51,276 nucleotides of DNA, from the NCBI GenBank assembly GCA_027575765.1, contig JANBPT010000245.1:1-51276 (forward strand), in the 5' to 3' direction. Positions within the stretch are counted from its first letter, which is position 1. The number at the start of each line of letters is the position of its first letter. Source of the DNA: Tieghemiomyces parasiticus. Taxonomy: Eukaryota > Kickxellomycota > Dimargaritomycetes > Dimargaritales > Dimargaritaceae. The position numbers and the translations under genes are program-made. Below are positions 11,189 to 19,938 of this stretch, piece after piece. A model generated the notes under the pieces. That model made no database searches. It saw nothing but the letters and a program-made list of their open reading frames with translations, and was not told the DNA's origin.

Positions 11189-13268
11189 GGTGTGGAGAGT
11201 GTTGTACGTATAATGCAGAAGCAGGTGGGACTGGAGGATGGTGTCGTCGCAGCACACGACCCTAATATGAATGAGAATCGTAGGCCTCGGGCAATGGTAA
11301 GGGGTACGGGCGGAAATGGAGGACCGGCTTTTAGGCCGGTATTACGACCGTTTTACAGACTATCTTTCTGGCGACTAGGTCGGATATGTAGGCCACGTTC
11401 GACAGTAAGGCAATAATAAAGAAGACACGGATAAAATTAGAGGGACTACGGCCGTTGTGGAGAGGTAGGAGCTCAAAATACGAACAGCATAGCTCAATAG
11501 TGTTAAAAGTTAGTCGTCCAAACGGATTAGCGCAGTCGTAAAAAAATAATATGACCAGCGCAGGACGAAGGGCGGGATTATAGTCAGCGAGAGCACGACA
11601 AAAAGGAGCTATTTAAGGCGAAATATTATGGAAAATTAGTATACGGACCGTAGTTGGAGAAGGCAGTGATGTCGCCTTTTATAGACACCTACGTTTATAC
11701 CACCACCTCCGCGCCGTAGCCTAATCGCCCTAGCAGGATGAGAGATGCTTTCTATCCGTCCACTCGGCAGAACCAGAAGACGGCCCCCATAAATGGCCAA
11801 AGGCAGCGGGCAGAGGTCCCGGACTTACTCGGTAGCCTGTGAAGAGAAGGGAAGGGAAGGAGAAGGGAAAGGGGAGGTAAACGCGATGCGGTGCGGGGCC
11901 CCATCCTCCGGTGGTTTCGTCCAGCGATAGAGGCAGTAGGCGACCCAATCATTGGCACCCTTCGACTCGGGCAAAGAATTGGAGGGCAAAAACTTTGTCC
12001 TCTGCCCGCTCGTCACCTTTGATAGCTCAATCGTTAACTATGATTTGGTTCTATGACAAAAATAGAAAAAGAAAACGATCAGGAGTTGATGTGAAAAGAG
12101 ACCTGCGCGAGGGGAAAACTAACACCTGCGTGAGGACAAGGGAAAAAAATGATGCAGTGGTCAGGCAATAGAATAAACGGAGGATACAGCAATGGAAGCG
12201 GGAAGATTAGGTATGCCTTCGTCAATAATATATGGTCGGTAGTATCGGAAGGTGAAACGAGTCCCATATGGGGGGGGGAGAGAAGAAGAAGAAAGGGGTG
12301 AAAAAAGGTGGGTGGTGAATTGCTGTTTAAAGGGAACCGGGCCGTCATAAATTATGGGACCATCATTGTTGTCAAATCCGGGCTCCTTGCCGTCGGGTTG
12401 TAGATTCCCGGCGGATCAAGCACTTAGGTTGCCAAGCCTTCTTCGTTAACCGTTCTGTAGGTCATTAGAGACTGGTGCTTTGACAGCACCCGCTTAAACC
12501 CAATAGACGGAAACTCCCCAAAAAAGGTTGATACCCATTTGCACCGAATGACTGGTTGTGGAGTGTCCATTTCTCCAATGCCAAAATGGGCCGGTTGCAA
12601 AGACTTATACCTCGGCCTCGTAAATAGCGACATAGGAGGTATGTAGCTACACATCCTCTTAAGTAAAATCCCACCATGCCATCCCTGCCGCCCTCTTACC
12701 TACTGATGGTAGCCATAGCGAACTGCAAGAGCTCTCATATAAATTCAAGCCGAGCCACATTCGATATTTATCTCATTGCTGTTGCCCTAGGACTGGTTTA
12801 ACTTCAGGCTTGCGCCTTCCACTGTGGCCCAGCTCCCTTCCACAGATTCTCCTGTAAACCCATTAACTTTGGTATCCCTTCCATGGTTATTTCCTGATTT
12901 CCGGCAGCTAGTATCGTATATACTCACTTTGAACCGCGACCAATACTACTTGATATCCCTCGTGTCTCTGACAAGCGCGATGTTGCGCATTTTGGAGTAG
13001 TGTCCTAGTGTTTATAGATATTTAAAATGAAATCTGATTAGGGGCATAATGCCCATAAATCCGTCCACCCAACAACTGCACTCAGCCACTTCATGTCCAC
13101 GCAGAATCCACACAGCGAGTGCCTTGAACAGAAGGAGCCTCCGAACCGCCGTAGGTTGCATAAACTTTCATGCCGCCGCCAGAAGACACACACTAGCCAC
13201 TTAAGCTCACGACATAGCAACTACCTATCAACTACATCAACCCGGACCCTGACTCTCCTCGATGATGC
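11189..13268. other. Intergenic, no convincing gene
   Basis: About 2 kb with only short open frames lacking recognisable domains. It includes the upstream region of the LPMO-like gene (towards 11189) and purine-rich stretches around 11830-11880 and 12270-12310. Confidence 0.45.
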
Positions 13269-13395
13269 CCCTCCTCTGTCTGTAAACCTATTCTATGTGC
13301 CGTTTGGCATCCATAGTACCCTATTTCTCTCCCTACGCATATCGCGTTTCACACCTTTACTCCATTCGCCTTGCTCTCTACCATTCGTACCAACC
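13269..13395 (+). repeat. Diverged inverted repeat, copy A
   Basis: Related in inverted orientation to 13783-13903. The clearest shared block is GT(G/A)CC(G/A)TTTGGCAT at 13297-13310, flanked in both copies by a pyrimidine-rich CTCTCTC-containing stretch. Reading both copies in the same sense gives similar peptides around YVPFGI.ST, but these frames are short. It may be an old duplicated repeat or a decayed element terminus. Confidence 0.45.
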
Positions 13396-13782
13396 CTACG
13401 TCTGACGTCCAAACCTTACTTATCGTTTGTTGCTTGATACCCCATTGTACGCTTTCAGTACAGCTAGCTACGACTTTTATACTTGCTACAAGCTATTAGT
13501 AGCACCGCAGGGTGAATAAATAATACCATTAGAGTGGCTCACTACGTTGAGCCGAGGAAATCCCCAAGGTGGAGAGCTTCGAGCTATAGTTATGCATATT
13601 TAAAGAGCGTAGTAGTGTGGTGTCGCTAATGGGGACTGGCGAGTGTGGGGGGGGGTTGTGACGAGCTTTACTGATGGTGCAATGGTTCGACCAATAAATG
13701 AAAAGTAGAGTTAGGCGCAAACAACAGGTGAGTACCAGCGCAAAAGGGTGAGGGGAATTGTACGAGGGCGTAAGGCTGATAC

Positions 13783-13903
13783 AGAGGAGCAAGGGTGTGA
13801 AGAGTGGGATAGACGTACAGAGAGAGGGAAGGTGAAAGTGCTACAAATGCCAAATGGTACGTAAATTAGGTTAGCAGATGGAGCACAGGCTACGGAGGAG
13901 GGT
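13783..13903 (-). repeat. Diverged inverted repeat, copy B
   Basis: Minus-strand partner of copy A; the conserved core on the minus strand is GTACCATTTGGCATT (13847-13861). The two copies are about 390 bp apart, and the space between them holds no gene I recognise. Confidence 0.45.
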
Positions 13904-14369
13904 GGGGGCCCGAGTTGATACAGATTGCCAATGGTGAAGTTCATGACCAAGCCCGTGTCTCCAGGGGTTACATAGAAGGTTTAGCAACGTCTCTCAGATT
14001 GTGACTTGAAGAGTCTGTATACTGGTACATCCATTATATGATCTTATTTATGGGCGTCAAAATGATACTGGAGTTATCAATTAGACTACAGAAGTTGGGA
14101 TGTCAGCAAATGACCTAAGGGTGTTACAGAAATAGCTTTATCAAAAAACCATTGCCCTAGTGGGCCACTGTGGCTTAACTGTTTGATGTGCGTGACATAA
14201 AAGTGGCTGGCTATGATCTACATGAGGTGATCCTAATTGTGATTCTTTCAGTTTTATAACAAGTTGCCCAGTGTCACCAAATTTTAATTATACATCCTAA
14301 CCTTGCCAGGTTATATGTCTCAACCTCTAGATCTCATTAAGACTAGGACCTATAGACAGCTCCACATAA

Positions 14370-14790
14370 TATGAAATATAGTTAGTTAAGCCAGTTTTAA
14401 TAAAGAATACTACCCCAAGGCAGGGTTGGGAAAAGAATCCCCAAGCTCAGTAGTGCTGGAGCTTGGGCTATAAATAACGATTCTGAATCTCCAAGAGGTT
14501 ATGGCCCTGCTGGCTACTCCATAGTTTGCCACTTCACCAATTGGCCCTCCAGGATATGAAACATAATAAATTGAAAAGTTGTAGAACAATAGGTCGCCTA
14601 GGACAGGGGACATTTAGACCATCAGCTGGTGGGAAATCTGCCAGAGGTGCATAATTGAAATTTTTCCATTCCCAAGGCCTCAGTCTTTTATCCTGATCCT
14701 TGTAGTCGACTCCATTTGGTATCATTGACCTTATGTAATAGAGTTGACCCTCAGGAATCTTCAGGAGGTCAAACAACTATCTGGGCTCCA
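14370..14790 (+). repeat. LTR-B copy 1 (solo-LTR-like), next to tRNA-Ile
   Basis: A 421-bp repeat about 90% like the copy at 19035-19455. The start is TATGAAAT (degenerate TG) and the end is GGGCTCCA. It has a CTATAAATAA box and a downstream AATAAA, as expected for an LTR read on the plus strand. Flanks are cataa (14365-14369) and caaaa (14791-14795), a target duplication with one mismatch. It ends 11 bp before tRNA-Ile. There is no internal region, so it is a solo LTR or a non-autonomous relic. Confidence 0.65.
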
Positions 14791-14801
14791 CAAAATATGA
14801 A

Positions 14802-14876
14802 GCCCTATTAGCTCAGTTGGTTTAGAGCGTCGTGCTAATAACGCGAAGGTCGTAGGTTCGATCCCTGCATGGGGCA
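14802..14876 (+). tRNA. tRNA-Ile (AAT)
   Basis: A full 75-nt cloverleaf can be drawn. Acceptor GCCCTAT pairs with ATGGGGC (one T-G pair); the D arm is GCTC/GAGC; anticodon stem TCGTG/CGCGA holds loop CTAATAA with anticodon AAT; T arm GTAGG/CCTGC holds TTCGATC. The A and B box promoters are intact, no intron is present, and a TTTT run follows within 10 bp as a Pol III terminator. Confidence 0.97.
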
Positions 14877-15142
14877 TTATATTTTATCACCAATCTAACA
14901 ATTTTAGTAACCTCGTGAGACTATACAGAAAAAGTTTGGGACCATGATTGCATCTCAACTTGTAATGAAACAAAAAAAGGTAGATAACATAAAATGGACT
15001 AAATAATAACTGCTAAGCCATTGCTTACTAGTGTGGGCTCACTGTTTCTACTCAGGTGTGGGGTAAGAATCTACATCCCCTGTGTATATAGCCTGTAACC
15101 TTAAACTTAAATTGGCTTTTCCCCCCAGAAGGGGATTGGCCA

Positions 15143-15169
15143 TTTGTGGTGATTGGGAACCACCACAAA
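15143..15169. repeat. GTGGTG/CACCAC stem-loop 1
   Basis: A perfect 9-bp stem TTTGTGGTG / CACCACAAA with a 9-nt loop. The stem-loop at 16739-16761 carries the inverted form of the same sequence, so the pair could mark the two ends of one 1.6-kb unit. Confidence 0.6.
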
Positions 15170-15417
15170 GATGCAGCCATCTGTTGTAGTTAGCACTGTA
15201 TCCAGTTAGATTTGCAAAGTGAATGCCCTGTCAGTCAAATTTAAGACTAAGGTGGATGACCACTTGGGAATAGCTGGTACAGCAGCTTTCTTTTTCTTTT
15301 TTCTCAGGGACTACCTATTAGGCCAGGGGTGGATATGGTCCAAAAGGATCTGGTGTAAGCTATGAGAAGTAGGAGGTAGAGTAGGTAGCAACCCTTATGA
15401 GCATATACCCTGTGTAA

Positions 15418-15996
15418 TGATCAAGCAACAAGTTCTTTGATGGGGAACTTTATTCTTGAAAAGGTAGAGAAGAAAGTGAAAGAAAGTGATGTTTGATGAT
15501 GGTAAAAATGAGGGAAGGAAGGGGGGATATATATATGAAAAAAGGAAAGGATGAAGATGGTAGAGAAAGGAGGGAGGATTTAGTTGTTGAGGATTTTTGT
15601 GAGGACAAAATCCAAGGGAGAGAAATGGGAGAAAAAAGGAGGAGAACAATCTGGAAATTGCTTACTAATGGCATGTAGCCAATAGTGATGGCCATTTCAA
15701 ATCCTTTCATCTTTGCACCTGCTTGAAGAAGATGGGAAAAAAGGAGATGAGTCATGCCAAGACTCAAAGGAACCTCAGAGAACAATAGATAGGTCTGGGT
15801 AACCATTCAAGAACCAATAAGGTATCAGGATGGATGAGAAAGGGAGAGGGAGAGGGAGAGGGAATGAGAATGAGAATGAGAATGGGAATGGGAAAGGGAA
15901 AGGGAAAGAGAAAGAGAAAGAGAAAGAGAAAGGGAAAGGGAAAGGGAAAGGGAAAGGGAAAGAGAGGAGGAGAGGAAAATGTGGTGAATTCACCAC
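15418..15996 (+). repeat. Long inverted repeat, left arm
   Basis: About 580 bp, closely matching the reverse complement of 17483-18053. It runs from TGATCAAGCAACA to a perfect 16-bp palindrome GTGGTGAATTCACCAC at 15981-15996. The arm contains the GAGAAA/GGGAAA tandem block. Short open frames in it are mirrored in the other arm, but they are low-complexity translations of purine or pyrimidine tracts and probably not genes. Confidence 0.85.
15841..15967 (+). repeat. Purine tandem repeat (GGGAAA/GAGAAA/GAGAAT units)
   Basis: About 20 six-base purine units in blocks: GAGGGA, then GAGAAT, GGGAAT, GGGAAA, GAGAAA and GGGAAA again. The same blocks appear as CCCTTT/CTCTTT in the other arm at about 17505-17632 with different copy numbers, as expected from slippage after duplication. 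Confidence 0.85.
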
Positions 15997-16738
15997 ACCC
16001 TGAAAAGAGACATGGCATTGGGGAAATGATAAAGGACAGCTCATACAGTATTTAAGAGCCACTGAAGGCTGGCCTTGGCAGGATTACTTTTTATGAGGAT
16101 TTTAGGCCAATATACCAAATGCAGTCACTTTAAACTGTCCCACCCCTCCACAGGCACAAGTTGACAACCAACTTGCCCACTCCCTTCCCAGCTGCCCATA
16201 TATACCAGCCAGAACAATGGCAATTACCTGTTCACCAACCTTATGAACCATATCACAGCCACCAAGGTGACCCTTCTCTTTAACTATCACCTTGGTCTAC
16301 TTCCCCAAACTTATCCACTATTCTCATCATTAGCAATATACTGAAAAGATCCTAGAACTACAGGTTCATATGGCTATATCTATAGCATCATGTTGGTACT
16401 AATAAAACATTATAATTCCACTTTTGACTGCACACAAGTTTATTTAACACTTTCAATACATTATATAGGGACCAGTATAATGGTCATGATGTTATGGGGA
16501 TAGAGAAACTAAAGAACATGAAGTAAGAGTAAAGAGAACTGGTGTGCAGCAAAGGGGGAGTACAGACATAGGGTAGGCAGTGAGGGTATAGACCCCAATG
16601 AAAAATGAGGAAAGGTAGGGGAACAAGGTGTGTTGATACTAGGCCCAAGTCTAATACCATAACCAAAAGGCTATTCTACTATCACAGAATTTGTGGTTCT
16701 GAAATAGTAGACTTGGACTTTACCCTGGGATGATCTAA

Positions 16739-16761
16739 TGTGGTGGTTCCCAATCACCACA
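16739..16761. repeat. GTGGTG/CACCAC stem-loop 2
   Basis: Stem TGTGGTG / CACCACA with a 9-nt loop. The sequence is the reverse complement of stem-loop 1 at 15143, including the loop. Confidence 0.6.
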
Positions 16762-16991
16762 CAAGGGTGTTCCACTAGGCTGAATAGTCCTATATTGAAT
16801 GGATGTCATTGGTCATAAAAGGTGGCGTCCCCAAGATGGGGGACACTGACACATTATTTGCAATTGGTTGCATAATTCCTATCATTCAACAATTGCGGAA
16901 TCAGTTTCATTGCCAATACATTAGGGATGCAAATGCATCTAAAAAATGTTAACATACTCATCAGTGAAAAATTTACTAAAAGAAAAGTAAC

Positions 16992-17062
16992 TCTCCGGCG
17001 GGGAATTGAACCCCGGTCTCCTGCGTGACAGGCAGGGATACTTACCACTATACTACCGAAGA
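16992..17062 (-). tRNA. tRNA-Asp (GTC)
   Basis: A 71-nt minus-strand cloverleaf: acceptor TCTTCGG with CCGGAGA, D arm with AGTGGT loop, anticodon loop CTGTCAC with anticodon GTC, T arm CCGGG/CCCCG around TTCAATT. Strongly like eukaryotic tRNA-Asp. A TTTT run follows the 3' end on the minus strand. It lies in the spacer of the long inverted repeat. Confidence 0.96.
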
Positions 17063-17073
17063 AGCTATAATCG

Positions 17074-17482
17074 TGGATCCTAGATAGTATTTGCACTCCT
17101 GAAGATTCCTGGTGGGCAGACACAACTAGCCAGACACGTCAACGCGTTGCTAACCCCACCAAGGAAAAGCAAACGCGCCTCCAAAAGACATGGGGAAATC
17201 CTTACATGTAGAGCGCAGATCCAGCCAACCCCCCACCAATAGGCAACAGGATTTCCCATGGTTCAAGTTTCATACTTTTCGATTTTATTAGTTTCATCAT
17301 AAGTTGCCAATATGTTCCTACCAGCCTAAACAACTGAGGCGACCAATACTAGGTTTAAAAAGAACATTGTTATTTTGTCATATAATAGGGCCAAGCTTTT
17401 ACATCTGATAGCTCATGGAGTGTTTTTCCCTACCCTGCCTCAGGGTACCTAGTTCTTTATAAAAACCTTTTATTTATTCTTT
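17074..17482 (-). repeat. LTR-B copy 4, minus strand, upstream of tRNA-Asp
   Basis: Read on the minus strand it shows the LTR-B landmarks: TAAAGAACT, GGCAGGGTAGGGAAAAACACTCC near the start and CTGCCCACCAGGAATCTTCAGG near the end, finishing GGATCCA. It is most like copy 3. Its end lies 11 bp from the mature 5' end of tRNA-Asp. The start is blurred where it meets the GTGGTGAATTCACCAC palindrome of the right inverted-repeat arm. No target duplication is visible. Confidence 0.6.
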
Positions 17483-18053
17483 GTGGTGAATTCACCACAT
17501 TTCCCTCTCCTCCTCTCTCCTTCTCTCTTTCCCTTTCCCTTTCCCTTTCTCTTTCCCTTTCTCTTTCCCTCTCCCTTTCCCATTCCCATTCCCATTCTCA
17601 TTCTCATTCCCTCTCCCTCTCCCTCTCCCTTTCTCATCCATCCTGATACCTTATTGGTTCTTGAATGGTTACCCAGACCTATCTATTGTTCTCTGAGGTT
17701 CCTTTGAGTCTTGGCATGACTCATCTCCTTTTTTCCCATCTTCTTCAAGCAGGTGCAAAGATGAAAGGATTTGAAATGGCCATCACTATTGGCTACATCT
17801 CATTAGTAAGCAATTTCCAGATTGTTCTCCTCCTTTTTTCTCCCATTTCTCTCCCTTGGATTTTGTCCTCACAAAAATCCTCAACAACTAAATCCTCCCT
17901 CCTTTCTCTACCATCTTCATCCTTTCCTTTCTTCATATATATATCCCCCCTTCCTTCCCTCATTTTTATCATTATCAAACATCACTTTCCTTCACTTTCT
18001 TCTTTACCTTCTCAAGAATAAAGTTCCCTATCAAAGAACCTGTTGCTTGATCA
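17483..18053 (-). repeat. Long inverted repeat, right arm
   Basis: Reverse-complement partner of 15418-15996, from the GTGGTGAATTCACCAC palindrome (17483-17498) to TGTTGCTTGATCA. The arm sits between the 5' ends of LTR-B copy 4 (minus) and copy 3 (plus). The spacer between the arms is about 1.49 kb and includes tRNA-Asp and LTR-B copy 4. Confidence 0.85.
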
Positions 18054-18072
18054 CTTCATTCTTCAAATAATT

Positions 18073-18493
18073 TGTGAAGAATAGATATATTATCCAGTTT
18101 TAATAAAGAACTGGGCACCCCAAGGCAGAGCAGGGAAAAACACTCCTAGAACATAGAAGTACTGTTGTGCTGGGTATATATACAATACTAAACTAAAGTT
18201 GTTTTTGTTTTGATTGTCTAACTTTGGTGACCCTCTAGTTACACCATTAATTGAAATGTTTTTGGCTAGATAATCAAAAAGTTGGTGTTGGACCAAGCCC
18301 TGGGAAACTGGCCCATCATTGGTGGGAGAAATGGCCCAACCATATACTCAACCTGTATTGGCCTTCCCATGTCTTGGTGTCACCATTTGGTTCATCTGCT
18401 GGGCTGCAGGCGTGCTAATGCATTCTGGTGGCTTGCTCTAACTGAGTCTGCCCACCAGGAATCTTCAGGGGTCCTAAGTTCATCTGGACTCCA
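18073..18493 (+). repeat. LTR-B copy 3 (diverged)
   Basis: A 421-bp LTR-B member starting TGTGAAG and ending GGACTCCA, clearly related to copy 4 and more distantly to copies 1 and 2. CAAAT follows the end (18494-18498) and also occurs at 18064-18068, four bases before the TGTGAAG start, so the target duplication is plausible but not clean. No intact tRNA follows this copy. Confidence 0.6.
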
Positions 18494-19034
18494 CAAATGT
18501 GATGGTTGCAGCACTTTTGGCTGCCTTAACCCTTAGCTTTCCCTGTTTCTACATCATACTGTTGCAAGCCTATAGTTTAATGTTTACCAAGTTCATTTTA
18601 GCTTGGTGACCTTGGGGACATAAAACCCCGGGTTGTTGCCTGGGACTAGGAAAGGGGACAAATTCTTGGATTACACTCTTGTCTTTACTTTTCTGGACTT
18701 GCTTACTAAAGCTTTGATACCCTTACATTACACAAAAAATGTAATATAGAGACAAGGGTTGGGAGTAACTAGGTGTGGAATCAGACGTCTGGTAAGGTGA
18801 CAATGAGAATAAAGGTAAGAAACCAACTGCCATTACAAGAAGAGGAAACTGGCCCAGTATTTATTCATGTTGCAATACTATGGTAGACATACCCTTGTGC
18901 ACATAGGCTGGGTTGTTCAGATCAAAGATAGAGGCAGTTCAATGCTATCATAGTTTGGTAAGTCAATTGGTTATAAGAGGCTGGGATCCCTACAGTGATC
19001 CTAAAAACGGCCTTGGTTGGTTGCTCCATCACCA

Positions 19035-19455
19035 TGTGAAGTGTGGGTTTTAATAGTAGATTTAACAAATAATAGTACCCCAAGGCAGGGTTGGGAAAAC
19101 ACTCCCCAAGCTCCAAAGTGCTGGAGCTTGGGCTATAAATAACGATTCTGAATCTTCAAGGGGTTGTGGCCCTGCTGGCTACTCCATAGTTTGCCACTTC
19201 ACCTATTGGCCCTCCAGGATATGAAACATAATAAATTGAAAAGTTGTAGAACAATAGGTTGCCTAGGTCATGGGACATTTAGACCATCAGCTGGTGGGAA
19301 ATCTGCTGGTGGTGTATAATTGAAATGTTTCCATTCCCAAGGCCTCAGTCTTTTACCCTGATTCTTGTAGTTGACTCCATTTGGTATCATTGACCTTATG
19401 TAAGAGAGTCGACCCTCAGGAATCTTCAGGAGCCCAAATAACTATCTGGGCTCCA
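19035..19455 (+). repeat. LTR-B copy 2 (solo-LTR-like), next to the Ty3/Gypsy element
   Basis: A 421-bp repeat starting TGTGAAG and ending GGGCTCCA, with an exact 5-bp target duplication CACCA at 19030-19034 and 19456-19460. TATA-like CTATAAATAA and AATAAA are present. It is flanked on the right by the Ty3/Gypsy element; removing that insertion places its end 13 bp upstream of tRNA-Gly. The Ty3/Gypsy insertion is therefore the later event. Confidence 0.72.
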
Positions 19456-19461
19456 CACCAA

Positions 19462-19938
19462 TGTAAAGCAGACCAATATCTGGAAGTCGGTCCCGCTTTC
19501 AAAAGAACCTCTGAGACAAAGTGGAGAATTCAGGAAGGTACAGTCGGACCAGGGCTGTCCGAATCTATAACGCAAAGTTTGATAGGTTAACTATTGACAG
19601 AGAAAACCTCAAATAAAATCTAGGAACATTTACCAACAAGCGAGCTTAGGGGAATATTGGTACTAGAATTTACTAATGGAATAGTGCCAATGGATGACAC
19701 TATGGGACAGAAATTGGGAATAAGCTGCTGGGCCCTGTGTTGCATACTTGGGCCCGGCTTTTATACTATGACTATACTAAAGGATTAACACTAATTGGTG
19801 GAGGGCCTGGCTGGCCCCCCGTCTCTTCCGGGCCTCTCCCAGAGGTTGCCCAGTCTCTTTTCTTTTGTTATTTTCCATGGTTGTATAGGCGCGGCCTATT
19901 ACAGCTCCTCAAAGGGATAAGCCGTGCTTGGCTTCACA
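19462..19938 (-). repeat. 3' LTR of the Ty3/Gypsy element
   Basis: 477 bp, reading TGTGAAGCC...GCTTTACA on the minus strand. The boundary is fixed by the adjoining polypurine tract. It matches 24765-25242 end to end with many transitions. Confidence 0.94.

Noticed and set aside
15450..15806. 118-codon frame in the left arm, nearly identical to a frame at 17665-18021
   Set aside because: Its conservation is explained by the DNA-level inverted repeat. The translation is Ser/Leu/Pro-rich without a known domain; I keep open that a repeat-encoded peptide exists.
15764..16062. Open frames translating to Pro-Phe repeats, with a mirror at 17483-17707
   Set aside because: They are translations of the purine/pyrimidine tandem repeat in the inverted-repeat arms, not protein genes.
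15841..17632. CRISPR-like regular repeats
   Set aside because: Units are 6 bp without spacers; this is a simple tandem repeat.
18730..18760. ATTACA...TGTAAT inverted pair as a transposon end
   Set aside because: The stem is short, there is no partner and no flanking duplication.
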